64,000 bases of DNA, from positions 17,011,201 through 17,075,200 of the forward strand of contig OZ038422.1 of the NCBI GenBank assembly GCA_964036155.1, written 5' to 3'. This DNA is from Diploscapter coronatus. Taxonomy: Eukaryota > Nematoda > Chromadorea > Rhabditida > Rhabditidae. Shown piece after piece: positions 1 through 12,500 of the stretch (the stretch's first letter is position 1; each line of letters starts with the position of its first letter). The position numbers and the translations under genes were made by a program. The notes under the pieces were generated by a model. That model made no database searches. It was not told where the DNA came from and saw only the letters and a list, made by a program, of their open reading frames with translations.

Positions 1-343
1 ATTCTTGCTTGATGAATGGAGCTACTTGTTCGATCAGCTAAATATTCCAATTTATTCACCCACCAAAAATTTACCGAGTTTATACGAGCCCACACATCCC
101 TTGTAATGATTTTACAAGCGATTACAAGAACTTACGAGCCTGTACAGACTTGTATTTTCTTTGAAAAGTTTACAAACGAAAACAACTAATAACTGTCCAG
201 GCCTTTACATGCGAAAAGGACCACCTACAATAGCTTATAAGCGAATACGGCTCTGCATTACAGGCTTGTGCGAGTACGTTCGCAGGCCTGTAATGCACTT
301 GCATTACAATCTCGTTCAAGCTCGTTACAGGTTCGGCGAATTT
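1..343. repeat. Inverted-repeat-rich sequence at window edge
   Basis: No gene is visible. The stretch is built of recurring short words such as TTACAAG, ACGAGCC and GCATTACAGGC. GCATTACAGGC near 255 is mirrored by GCCTGTAATGC about 30 bases later, so part of it can fold. It looks like degenerate repeat DNA cut by the window edge. The open frame across 161-358 shows no family features and is not supported. Confidence 0.4.
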
Positions 344-834
344 TTAGTGAAACAATGATTTCATCATTTTGTTCACCTCCATTTTTGCTTGTTTTTCTTC
401 AGCTTTCTTCTGGTCTCGAACTGCGTCCAATTCTTTGACTCCATTTATGAATTTTTCCAGGTTCTGAATTTCAAGTTGATTTTCTAAAAAGTTTAATTTA
501 TCATACATCGGAAAGCGATCTTGGATCTGGAGACTTCTTTTCGAAATCAGAAGCAGTTTTATGTTTTGCGAAGTAGTCATTCCATTTCCTAGAATTTTAA
601 TTAATATTTATCAAGATCATATGATAAATTCCCCTCACACTTTAGCATTTTCGATTTTCTGTTCGAGCTCTTCTGCTGCATTTTTCAATTTCTAAATTCA
701 TTTACTCTTCTTACATCTCCGAACATTTATGGACAAACTTCTCGAATGGCTTCCTCCTGTTCTGGCGTCCATTGTTTGGCACAACAAATTGCTATACAAA
801 TCGATAAAATCAGAACTGATTTCACGCGCTTCAT
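344..834 (-). CDS. Small secreted helical protein, 116 residues, four exons
   Basis: I do not recognise the family. The exons I infer are 834-739, 691-639, 588-507 and 463-344; they total 351 bases and splice in one frame. The first 19 residues form a signal peptide (basic start, then the hydrophobic run VLILSICIAICCA), so the protein is probably secreted. The mature part is charged and helical, rich in Glu, Lys and Ala, with the C-terminal stretch KKAEEKQAKMEVNKMM and no cysteines. Small secreted helical proteins such as the SXP/RAL-2 group are common in nematodes, but no diagnostic motif allows assignment. Introns are 43 to 50 bases. The last intron (506-464) is the weakest junction. It lies downstream of the cyclophilin gene on the same strand, about 1.7 kb away, so linkage is unlikely. 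Confidence 0.6.
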
Positions 835-2523
835 TGCATCTAACAATCTAGAAATTGATTTTTAAACAATAAAACTGAAAATATGATATTCGGTATCACA
901 AATAACTGGAAAGTCAGATATCATTTCTGGCGATGAAAATAAAGATTACGAGCAATGAAACAACCAAATATGTTGGGCGAGCCAAGATAGTCTCCTGACC
1001 TAAACACATTCAAGCCGTCTGTAGGCTTTCCTCCTCTTTCCTCTCCTTCTCTTCTCACAGGAGCAATAATGTGATGATAAGATATCAAGTAAACACTCTT
1101 AATGATATTATGCTCTCAAATATAAAAGGAGTCGACGCTTATTTCAAAAAGTACAATTATTTTAATAAAAATCGTTTATTCCGAAGAAAGTAAAAGAAGC
1201 AATTAGAATTTTTTACAAGAAGAAAGATACGATAAAAATAATTATTCATACCTACAGTTTGATAAACCGAATAGAATGAATAAATAAATGATGGATAAAT
1301 AGATAAAATCGATGAATACACTGCTTTAACAATAATACTTTACCGATCAAGACTGTATGGAATATTTCGTTTCGTTCCGTGTTCCGAAAATCTCTAAATT
1401 TCATTCCGTACAGCCTTATTGCCGATAATAAAAATGAGATTTTTAAGTGAAGGGGAAGTCATTTAGGATCAGTCGGAGTCATTCCAGTCCTTCTTTCTGA
1501 AATCGAAGAAAATTAGTTTAGAATTCTCTCAGTTTTAACAAAAGGATAGCTGTAGTAAGTCGTTAGTTGAAGAAAAACATAGGAAAATCTCTAAAGCGAT
1601 CTATTTTATAGGCAAATGTTAAAAGGTTTGATGCGAAAATCTCCAAGCCGCATGCCAATTCCCGCTCTATCGCCTCGAAAATCATTGACTTTATTTTTAG
1701 TAGTTGTAGAAGTTTAGATAAGGGAAACATCACCCAACATTGCTGTGAGAATTTTTATCCCAAAGATAAACTACCGTTGAGTTGGAAACGAGATCGAATG
1801 TAACTCAGTATCATTTTCTAGTATGGTAGAAAGGAACTATCGTGCTCGCCGCTAGTATTCAGTACTGTAAAGAGCGCACACTACAACCCTAAAATAAATC
1901 CCTGCTTCAATCAAAAATGCGAATCTGGTTTCTTTTCTCGTTTATCAAAAAGAGAAGAAAAGGAGACAACACACTCATTTTTATTGGAGCAGGAATTTTA
2001 GGATGGAGTGTGCCTTTTTCAACGCCCAATACGATAGTTTGTCAATGCATGTCTGAAAAAGTCTCAGGTTCCAATTTCTTTCATTTGTGTAATCTTAGAG
2101 ATACTCTTCGCCTCAAAATTGAGCATACTTGACCGAAAATTTTTTCATCTTTTCTTCAATAACAAAAATTCTCACACCATTTCGACAACCTGTAGATGAC
2201 GGAATAACGAAATCTCGTATTAGAGAACGTGAGTAGGAAGAAATAGCGATAAAAGATCATTGCGCCATTTCATCAGGTGACAAAACGCATTTCGTCGTTC
2301 GTCATTTACAAAGTGCCACCCTCCCATAAAAACTGAAGCAAACAGAACCTGACACACTTATATTATGGGCGCGCGGTGAACAATTTGTTCGCATGCAGTG
2401 TGCAAGTTAACGTCAATTTGTGCGGAACCAATGCTCCTCTCTCCTTTCAACTCTTTCCTCACTCTTTTATCGGTTAAATCCTGTTTTACTAGTGTTTGCT
2501 TCAGTGTGATAGTCTTGCATGCC
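835..2523. other. Intergenic, no gene seen
   Basis: About 1.7 kb between the small secreted gene and the 3' end of the cyclophilin gene. It is AT-rich. The only structure I see is the hairpin repeat copy at 1841-2034. The short open frame starting at 1917 lies inside that repeat and is not a gene. Confidence 0.5.
1841..2034. repeat. Palindromic hairpin repeat, copy A
   Basis: The same roughly 200-base palindrome occurs at 8851-9053. Both begin CGTGCTCGC and contain a TTCTTTTT...AAAAAGAAG-like core and arms with CTGCTCCAATCGAAAATGAG and its reverse complement. Copy A is more diverged: its arms read CTGCTTCAATCAAAAATG and TTTATTGGAGCAG. There is no coding capacity, so this is a MITE-like hairpin. 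I could not fix the target duplication. Confidence 0.6.
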
Positions 2524-5500
2524 TTATTTAAATAGATACCTTGAGGAGGTGGGAGCGACTTCGGATGACTTGGTGGCCGTAGACGGCAGAGGGGAAGGAC
2601 TGCGGCGACGGCCCGACTGACGGCGGTCTCCACGATGGTCTCTGTCACGCGAACGAGACCTCTGAAACAAGTTTTCACTGAATTAGTTCGAGGCCAAATG
2701 AATTTTCGGGTTTGATAATCATGAGGAAATTTGGTATGAGTATGATCGGCGAGATCAACCGGAGCGAAATGCTCTTTAGATCTACGAAAATGGCTCGGCG
2801 AATTAAAAATTATGCTATTTTGTGTTACGACTTTTTTCAGCAGGCGCTTTCTACTTATTCGGCCAGTTATTTCTCATCACGTTTCAATAAGATGCAGGAT
2901 TTGAATTTTATCGTTCGCAAGACTTTCAGTTTTTCACAGCTTCAATGCAAAATTTCATTACTCAACTGCGTTGCATGTAGAATACTGTACTCTGCTATAG
3001 AACAGTCATTTTTCGCCAATTCTTAATTAGAGAAAGTTTTTTTCAATCGAATTATGCACATTTGTTATGAAAAATGGAGAAACATGTGGTAGTTAAATCG
3101 ATATAGTAGCTTCGAAATCCGGTTGAGCATTTCATAAGCCTTAGTTTTCGAGATACAGGGATTCTGATATCCAAAAATCATGATTTTAAGGGTTTCGAGG
3201 GAAGTACCCACCTAACTACAAAGTTGGAGGCAAAAACTCAAAATATATGATTACAAAAACAACTTTCCGTGATTATTAACTAAGAACACTGCTAGATGGG
3301 TCGGAAAAAATGGCCGAAAATTTACAATGCATAATTTTAATGTTAATTTTGGCATACTGGCATTTCTAATTAGTCCAAAGGTTCTTTTTTTTCTTAGGAA
3401 AAGCGTATTATGTGTTTTGGTAGCACTAAAATGAATTAGTTTTTAGTCTTCTTATCAGTGAAAATTGAATTCCGGGACAGTATTGCGTTTTCCCGATTAA
3501 GACTAAAGAATCATTTTTGATAAAATCTATTCTCAAATTTAATTATTTTTTTAAAATTAAAAACCCAGATAACCTTCACTGACTTGGCCGTTAATCAAAC
3601 TCCAAAAGCAAAAACACGAAAATTCAGTGCATAGACAATATAAATTAAATTGCGAAGGCTAACTAGAAATAAGAAGCGTTCTTACCTCCCTTCTCCTATC
3701 CCTTCCTCGGTCGCGACTGGGGCTTCTGGTTCTGCGTTTGTCCGAACGACGTCTTTCAGGACTGCGGCTGCGTCTGGAAGAACAAGTTTATATCTTCGAG
3801 AAACATGTCAAATTTTTCCACCTGTTGTTGCGTTCGACAGACGATCGGCGTCTTTCCGCACTGCGACTGCGACTTCTTCTGAAAATGCAGATTTATTTTC
3901 TTCCCCTTCACAAACCATAAATTTCTACCTGGTATTACGCTCAGCAGGAGAGCGACGTTTTTCCGGACTTGCAGATTTCTCCCTGCTGCGTCTGCAATTT
4001 TCATTCAACTATCATCGTTCATCGATCAAACAGAATACCTAGATTCCCTTCGGCTGTCTCTTCTCTTTCGGCCAGGAGAGGGCGGCGACTTCTCCTTGCT
4101 CGAGCTGCGTCTGAAAATGATCACTTTATAGACTTTTCCAAACAAGAAAAAGTCGAAATTAGCGATCAATAAAAATTACCTGGACTTCTTCTTGTCAGGA
4201 GCCGGTGAGCGGTTCTTGTGAGTGCGCTTTGTGTCGCGTTCTCTCGACACGGATCGCGAATGCGAGCGAGACTTGGACCTGGATAATAGAAGGTTTTCAA
4301 TGAACAGTAAAACAATCTCACTTCTTCCTAGCTGCTCTGTCCTCCCTCTCTTTGCTCTTCGATTTCGACCTGGACCGTCTGTGCTTCTCTTTTTTCGCCT
4401 CATCCTTGTCCTTTTCCTCAGCCTGTCTCAGACGTCGGATTTCCTCTTCCAGTTCGCGTTCTCTCTGCTCACTCTCCTTCTGAAATTTAGCCAATGAGTA
4501 TTATTATTTTCAGGTTTCCGAGTTTAAGAATTAAAAAAATATTTATGTGATACATTATTATTGAGACATTTATTTCGAAATTCGAATATAACTTTGCGTA
4601 TTAAAAATCATTCCTCAATTGTTACAATCCGAAAACTTTGAAAAACTGAAATTGTTTATAACTTTGGTAAAACACAACTTTCCTACCTTCAGTTTCTGTC
4701 TCATCTCTTCCTCCAATTGGCGTCTTTCCTCATACCGCTTCTTCTTCTCTTCTTCGTCCTTCGATTTCTTATCCTTTTCATCTTCCAGTTTCTCTTTCTC
4801 CTTCGTCTTCGACATGTGTTCGTGGAAGTGTTTCTGGGCCTGAAAAATTTCTTTTTTTTTCGGAAATATGCAACTATCTTCAACCTGAGCTTCAGCAGCC
4901 AGAGGATCTTCATCGTCGCTTTCGGCCTCCGAACCAGAACGAGAATTGGAGCGTCTGGCCTCGGGAGATTTCTCGCGCTAAAATGTTAAATTTGAAAGAA
5001 TAGAATGTTTGGAAGTTGTTAAATCAAATTCCAGCAAAAAATTAGCGTGAGGTACCGGGACGTTTACCGCGCGGTAAAACGTGCTAAAACCGCACAAAAC
5101 GCCTAACATCGCCGAAAACTACTCAACGGTTTTTAACGATACTGAGCGGTTCTTTTACCGTCTGGTTAACGCGTCCCGGTACCGCACGGTACCTTTTCCG
5201 TAGAGATTCCTTATTTCACTTTTCAAAGTCATAGTAGAAACTTGCAATTTTTTTTTGTAAGATATTCATTTTCAAATTCCCACCTCTTCATTGACGAACT
5301 GAATTGCAGCCTCGAGCTGTTCTCCCTCCTGCCTGGCCGCTGCAATCGCTTCTTCTTCAGCAACCTTGCGCTCTGCTTCTAGTTCCTCCTGCGATTTCTG
5401 CAATCGATTCATTTCATTTCGATTTCCTCCATCAACTTCTAACCTTCATGGGTCGAACAACATCAACGCCCAGTGCTTCCCTCTTCTTCTGCAGCTCATC

Positions 5501-8500
5501 CAGAGTCATAACTCGTTCCTGCAAATAATAGTTTCTATTCTCTACAAATAGTGTCAGAAGTATAGCTTAATTTATTGATCAATATTCAATTGCGTCTATT
5601 CGAACGATTGATTTAACGTATTTCTTCGTAATTTTAAAAAGTCAACCTCGAATTTCATCTATTCGGATTTTTTGTTTGTAAAAATGTCGCATAAATTATG
5701 TGGCAAAATTACTTTGATATTCTAATTGTTTATATATAATTTGTGGAAGCATAACATGGTTCATTGTATATTCATAAATTTAACCTGCTCTCTTCTCCAG
5801 TGCGGCGGAGTGGTACTTCTGTCGGACCTCATGAATCTCATCACGCCGCGGCCCTTCACTTTGACCCTCGGCATTCCATCAGCCTGAATATTTTCTTTGA
5901 AAAAAAAAGATAAATTTCGTGGAGCATAAGGAGAAATTTGTGATGAAGTGTATTTGGAGAAATAGAACTAGAGACGGGCAAAAATTTGGACACGCTGCGC
6001 GATTTCGAATCGATCGATCGCGAAGTTAAGTTTGGTCGTTTAAAATGAAACCTTCAACATTCTAGAGCTCGCTATCTTCTACAAGAGCGTCGAGTTTTAA
6101 GCGAATTGATTCAAGATAATTAGATCTGCGCGTTAATGCTAAAAATGATATGTGGGTTCGAACTGTTCACCACTACCGTATCTGGACGAATTCATCTATT
6201 TACAACAACAACAACAAAAAAAAGAAAAGAAAAGAAAAGCATACCTCCTGCTGCTCGTTGCGTCTGTCTGCTCTGCCCCCTCCTCGTTCATCTCTCCGGT
6301 CTCTTCCCCTTTTGTCTCCACGATCTCCGCGGCTCCTGCTTCGACTTCTTCTGTCTCTGCTGCGTCTTCTGCCCGAACGACCTCTGTCCGCACTGCGGCT
6401 GCGACGCTCAAATTGAGTTGTTGTTGTTGTTCACAAAATTTTTGATTGATCCGAGAGTTCTCCCACATGTATGTAATGTTGTCATTTTCATTAATTCCGA
6501 TAATGATTCAGAACAAATTTGATAAAACTCGTCCTGATTCCAATACCGTCAAACATAATATTTTTGAAAATTCTCAGTCGGATTCGATAAAAATACGCGG
6601 ATGAAATTTTCAGGAATACAAGTACGACTTATAATAGAACTTCTTGATCTTCCAATGGTTTCAAATAACTCATAGAAGAGGAATTCAGTTTTCTAGTCAT
6701 GTGAAAACCACTAACCCTTCTCTCCCTGCTTCTGTCCCTGTCGCGCCTTCTGTCAGAATCCTTCTTATCGTCTCCCTTCTTCTTTTTGTCTTCCGGAGTT
6801 CTGGAACGACGCATCAGGAATGCATGTTGGTTTTTGGGCTCAGGAGGCAGATCTTCCGGTTTGACCGAGGAGACCTGGAATGGAAGGAGTGATTATTGGA
6901 TTATTGTCTACAGACCTAGGAAGCGCTTAAGCCAAATCTTCCGCAGAAAATTGTTGCGAACCCCCTTATTTATCAATTTTCTACAGAACAAATGCAGGAA
7001 AATCTGTCCAAGAAAACACCGTCGAGTGCCATGGAAAATTATGCAAACTCGCAGTTAGGATTCCTCGAAATAGTCGAAGATAAAAAATCATTCGAGATTG
7101 CCAAAGTAGGGTAAAAAGGGTGCGGAAATCCACACAGAAAATTAATAAAACCAGTTCACTCTTGTCTCGAGGAAACTCTAAATATTGATTTGTGAAAAGT
7201 ATGATTTTATGGATCGCTATTTGTGGCACTCACAATGAATTGCTTGGCAAAAACGCTCCGTCAATTACAAACTGCCCTTTCTTTATTTCGAGAGAAAAAT
7301 GTTGATATCCAAGTTTCTATGTTGTACATGAACTGCATGTTTTGCATGACTCACCACGAATGGGTCTTCAGGCACTTTTTCCTTGTTCTTTTCATTCTCT
7401 TCATCAGAGTCAGAGGACGAGCTCGACTCGCTCGAGGACTGCTTTCTTTTCTTCTTGCGTTTCTCCGTTTCGCTGCAATTTTTAAATTCACTTTATCTGT
7501 GCATGCATCGAATATTGTTGACGTGTTTAGAAAAAAGGAACATGACATACTGACATGTGAAATAGGCTAAAAAGGATAAAGAATTGGATTATTTCCGTTT
7601 TTACATGAGTATTTTTCAACAGTTATTTCTAACCTGTCGCTGCTCGGTTCTCTTTTCTTCTTCTTTCTGACAAGCTCTCCACAATTGATGATTATCACAT
7701 CAGCCAGAGGGCGACTTTTCCCGTCAGTCTGAAAAGAATGCACCCATCAAGTTGGCCTTTCAAGAAAAATCCTACCTTGAGATGCTCGATCTGCGAAACG
7801 ACTTCACTACCCGAAACGACCTAAATTGCTCCTAGTTTCTTTTTCTGTTCGATTGAAGTTCGATCTTACCCGTCCGAAAACGCAGTGCTTGCCGTTCAAA
7901 TGCGGAGCAGGCTTTGTAGTGACAAAGAACTGGGAGCCTGCAAATTAACATTGAAACCGAAGATACTGAATCAGATAAATGAAAGCACGCAAATGGAAAA
8001 TATCGTTGTATGCAATGAGAAGATGTTGTGTTTTCTGCAAGACCATTATTGTTGTTGCGCATTTGCCCCTACCGTTCGTGTTAGGACCCTTGTTGGCCAT
8101 GGAGAGCAGGAATGGCGAATCGTGTTTGGCGATGAAGTCCTCGTCGTCGAACATGCCCCCGTAAATCGACTCGCCTCCAGTGCCATTGCCCGCCGTGAAA
8201 TCGCCTCCCTAAAAATGGAAATTCGCCTTTGAGAGCAAAAACTTTGCGAAACGAATAATCTGGAGCGCATATTCATCAAAATATACTCTAAAAATCATCA
8301 TTTTAAGCGATCCAATTACAACATAGTAAATGAATCACGATATTTATTGTGATTGGAGGAAAATAGAGCTGGCAGAAAACTAGCCTGAATCATGAAATCC
8401 TTGATGACCCGATGAAATCCGCATCCTTTGTAGTGCAGAGGCTTGCCCGACTGTTTTCCAGTGCCTGCCGTGCCCGTGCACAGTTGCAGGAAGTTCTCCG

Positions 8501-8603
8501 TGGTCTTCGGGGCCAAATCGTCGAACAACTCGAACACGACTCGACCCGCGTCCCTGCCGTCGATTGCCACGTCGAAGAACGTTCTGCGACGGTCCTTCGC
8601 CAT
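2524..8603 (-). CDS. PPIG: Nuclear SR-rich cyclophilin (peptidyl-prolyl isomerase G type), 20 exons
   Basis: Predicted peptidyl-prolyl cis-trans isomerase of about 736 residues in 20 exons (2211 bases, in frame). A cyclophilin fold at about 1-170 is followed by acidic/basic linkers and long RS-rich segments, as in splicing-associated nuclear PPIG. Active-site residues are visible in [15 protein letters not shown] (the Arg, Phe and Gln of cyclophilin A R55, F60, Q63) and the His of NGKHCVFG. The Trp of cyclophilin A (W121) is His here ([10 protein letters not shown]), as in PPIG, which predicts weak cyclosporin binding. PPIG landmarks downstream include [25 protein letters not shown] and TPPHWRREQ. 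The start follows TTTCAG directly, a likely spliced-leader site. The first intron (8384-8209) is GC-AG. The 3' end is uncertain: the last exon may stop at 2524 or splice at about 2541. The 1 kb intron 3685-2662 shows no further exon. Confidence 0.88.
5051..5193. repeat. Intronic palindrome in the cyclophilin gene
   Basis: GGTACCGGGACG at the left is mirrored by CGTCCCGGTACC near the right end, with ACGGTAAAA/TTTTACCGT-type words in the arms. At about 143 bases it is GC-richer than the surrounding intron and does not touch coding exons. It is probably a short hairpin transposon remnant. Confidence 0.5.
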
Positions 8604-9537
8604 CTGAAACAAAGAATACAGTAATCCGCTAGTGCAGATGATCAAATCAATAGATATTTTCACTGGGTAAATCAACCAAAATTTTCATCAAATTCACACA
8701 AGTCAATAACGGGTATTTTTATTCCAAAAACATAAAATTCGATAAACATCTCCATTTCAACAATTCATAACAAAATGGAGCGAGTAGATAAAACAATGAA
8801 CTAGAGTTTCCATGATTCTCTCAAAAATACAAGAAAAATAAAACGAATATCGTGCTCGCTGTTAAGTGTTCGGCGCTAAAATTGAGCGCTACCCAACCCT
8901 AAAAGTCCTGCTCCAATCGAAAATGAGCGCGTTGTCTCCTTTTCTTCTTTTTGACAAACGAGAAAAAGAAGCCAGACTCTCATTTTCGATTGGAGCTGGA
9001 GTTCTAGAGTTGGAGCGCGCTCATTTCAGCACCGAATACTAGCGTCGAGCACGGTCGAGTTTCTAGGAAAAAGAAACAGAATCAGGAAGGCTCACAAAAC
9101 ACCGCGATAAATAGCTGTTTGACTATGAATGAATTTTTGTCGCACACACTTTCAGAAGAAATCGATTAGAATGAAAAAATGAAATGTGAGCTATAGACAA
9201 TTAGAAAAAAAACAGACCGTTGAATCATAAAACCTATTTCAAAGATCTATCCTTTCAGAAATATTTTTGCCATTTTAGAAATTGAAAAATAATGATAAAA
9301 AATAAAGTTCGGCATGCTTAGCCATAATGTAATTTAAAAATTCGGAAGTGATCGATCTTCGAAATTAATTTTCAATTCAATGATCAGAAAAAAACACATT
9401 GCTAAAAATCCCCAGAGAATAGATACTGAATTTTTATAAAAATGAAATTATTTTTTACGACAAAAGATAAATTAAAAAAACAAGCTTGGAATTTCACCTG
9501 GGAAAAAATAAAAACTCATTCAAGGATTGTGACTTCT
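8604..9537. other. Intergenic between ThrRS and cyclophilin genes
   Basis: Both flanking genes run leftward, so this is the 3' region of the synthetase and the 5' region of the cyclophilin. It is AT-rich and holds hairpin repeat copy B (8851-9053). The 935-base spacing is long for a nematode operon. No other gene is seen. Confidence 0.5.
8851..9053. repeat. Palindromic hairpin repeat, copy B
   Basis: This is the better-preserved copy. The left arm CTGCTCCAATCGAAAATGAG is matched by CTCATTTTCGATTGGAGCTG in the right arm. The centre CTTCTTTTTG...AAAAAGAAG also pairs. The outer arms GTGTTCGGCGCTAAAATTGAG and the complement of TCATTTCAGCACCGAATACT match imperfectly. It shares its outer CGTGCTCG word and general plan with copy A at 1841-2034. 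Confidence 0.7.
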
Positions 9538-12500
9538 CTAGGCAGAGAACTCCTCTGCACTCTCGGTGTCCTTGGTGTACTCGTCACAGAAGCGGCGGAA
9601 TTTCGCAATCAGATCGTCCACGTTCACTTCGCCACGGACCTGAAATTGAGAAATTCTATTTTTTCTAAGTAAAGCAATGAAATGTAGCGACTGTTAATTG
9701 TGATGAATGTTAATGCTCGAAATCTCGTTTATTTATCTTATTTGAATCTTTTAACAGTAGAGGTTTCTGAATAGTTGATATTCGTAAATTTAAAAGTCGA
9801 TTTTCGATTATATCTAATCAAGGACAAGTTTATGTTGGTCAAATTACCTGAAAATTCGTTTGTTAAAGCGTCATTACGAGCAAAATATTTCCTGCGTCTT
9901 TCGACAAACGATTTTTCAGTTCATTTGACCTAGAAGATAAGATAAATTCTAACTGACCGCATTGTCTCTCGTGCGCACATTGACAGTGCCGTTCTTCATT
10001 TCCTGAGCGCCGATCACGAGGATGAAGTTGAACTGATCCAGTTGGGCATTACGGATCTAAAATGGAAAATTACAACTTATGCATTTTATGTGATTCGTAA
10101 ATTAAAAAATTCTGCAATAAGAAATGAAAAGATTCAGAAAAGAGATGAAAGATAAGGAAATATTTGAATATGGAGATTTGGAGTTTTCCCTTTGTGCCCA
10201 AAAGTCATAGATTTTCATTTCAGTTGCAAACATTTCGAACTATTCCAACCTGTTTGTTCATCGTGTCAGGGGAATCCTCGTCATATTCGACCTCAAATCC
10301 AGCCGCGTAGATCTTGTTCTTCACAGCCCTGGCGTATTCAGAAGCAGACTCGTGAACCGTAATGATCTTGGCCTTAAATTAGAAAGTTTGTTCACTTTGT
10401 CCGAAAAAGAACAATTGACCTGTCTGGGCGAGAGCCAGAAGGGCCATTTTCCGGCGAAGTTCTCCACGAGAATGGCAGTCATTCGTTCGATCGAGCCGAG
10501 CACGGCTCTGTGGATCATAACGGGGCGCTGTGCGATCTGGTTGTGGCTGAAATTCATGTTTTATGCACAGCGCTAATTAATTCATATTTCTTCGTAGTTT
10601 TGATAAATGCAGGATAGGAAAAGGTAGAAAGGAGAAGAGACGAAGACAGAAGAGATGGGTAGATTGCACTAGGTAAAGATACAAAAAAAAGAGTAAACAG
10701 CGTTATTTTCGACTATGAATAAACATGAGTGTACAGAAAATGAATCCTAAAAATTCTAGAAAATAGTAATTTTAAAACAACTTACTCGAGATATTTGAGA
10801 TCGAACCGGACGGGTAGCTGGAAGTCGAGCTGGATCGTGGCACACTGGTGATTGCGTCTGAGGGCGTCTTGAATCGTGATGTCGATCTGAATAATGCACC
10901 TTTCTATCAAGAAAAGAACGCAAGCAAAATTCAATTTTGATTTTAGAACATCATTCGGAAGTAGACGAGATGCTTGAATATTTTTTCTTCTACTTCGGGA
11001 CATTAAGAATAATCAAATTTTTAAACATATGTCTTTCAATCAAAAAATAAAGGGGTGTGTTCATTTTAACTTTTCCATTGTAGTTCTATAGTAAAATTTT
11101 ATCAAACAAAATTTGGCAGTGTCAAAATTCTGCCTATCGATGATGCATTCTCCAACCTTAGGTCCATAGAAGGCGCCATCTCCATGGTTGAATTCCCACT
11201 TCTTTCCGCTAGCATTGAGTGCGTCCTCCAGTTGCTTCTCAGCCATATCCCACACTTCCACTTCCCCAAGGAATCCCTCAGGACGGGTCGACAGGTTCAT
11301 TTTGAACGAGAAGCCGAACACTTTCTCGTAGCAATACTCCAGGAAATCGATCGCTCCCTAAAATTCGTCTTCCAAAATGTTTTTCTTATCGTTCAACATT
11401 TCCAATACCTTCATCTCAGCAGCGACCTGATCAATGCGACAGAAAATGTGAGCATCGTCCTGCTGGAATCTGCGGACTCGCGTCAGACCCGTCAGGGCAC
11501 CTGAGGCCTCGTTTCTGAAAATTACGACTTCCAGATAAAACGGAAATTCGGACATTCCCTTTTCGAAATTATATTTTATTTTTCCTCATACATCATTTCA
11601 ATTTCTTGGAACATTCATGACTTTCGAGAACGGTGTTGATAAATACGAACAATTTAATGAACTTTCCAAATGAGTGCTGCATGAAATACATCATTGTTTC
11701 AGGAAAAAGGCAATTGTTCTTTCATTCCTCTATCTCAGTCTGCACGGGAAAAAATATTCGCAGTCTTTTAGAAAACATAATTTATTGCTTACCTGTGAAG
11801 GACTCCAAAGTCGGCATATCTGAGGGGCATCTCTTTGTGCGTTCTGGGACGAGAGTCGAACATAATGCAGTGACCCGGGCAGTTCATCGGCTTCAGAGCG
11901 AACTCCTCCTTCTCGCATTCGAATCTGCAATTTTTTAATTTGATGAAAATTGTAACTTATCATTTTTCTTGTGGAAATTCATGGCTTTATCTATCAGCAT
12001 GTGAAGAAGAGAGGCGTAGGAAACAGTTCATGATTTGGATGAGGGAATTTTCAATCTTCTCCCAAATTCGCTTCAAATATGATGCCTACCTGAACATGTT
12101 TTCGGCATAATGCTGCCAGTGACCGGAAGTTTCCCAGAGTTTCTTGTTGTAAATGTTCGGAGTAATCACTTCCGTGAATCCACTAAAATAACGGCATTGA
12201 CATTTGATTACAAAGATTTCTATCCTACCGCTTCCTGTACTCCTTCTTGATGAAATCGATTAGTTTCGAGTAGACTTGAGCCCCTTTGGGGTACCAGAAG
12301 CAAGAGCCGGGAGACATGTGGTGGAAGAAGAACAACTCCTGGTTCACGCCGATCTTCCTGTGGTCGCGCTTCGCCGCCTCCTCCTGAAATGCAAGAATTC
12401 AGCTTGAAAATAAACGATAGAGGGAAACATCCTTTTTTGCTGAAGAAAATTGAATATTTTTCGCAGGAAAAGTAAACTAATGGTGTTCGTCATTTTTTTA

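Noticed and set aside
2712..3026. 104-codon plus-strand frame
   Set aside because: It lies in the long last intron of the cyclophilin gene, has no domain and AT-rich intron-like codon content.
3650..4497. Plus-strand frames over the cyclophilin gene (3650-4042, 4222-4497)
   Set aside because: Complement of the Arg/Ser-rich exons on the minus strand; composition is explained by the RS repeats.
8316..8675. Upstream Met at 8675 as the cyclophilin start
   Set aside because: The segment before the ATG at 8603 ends in a TTTCAG acceptor and resembles intron or outron sequence; [16 protein letters not shown] is the family-typical start.
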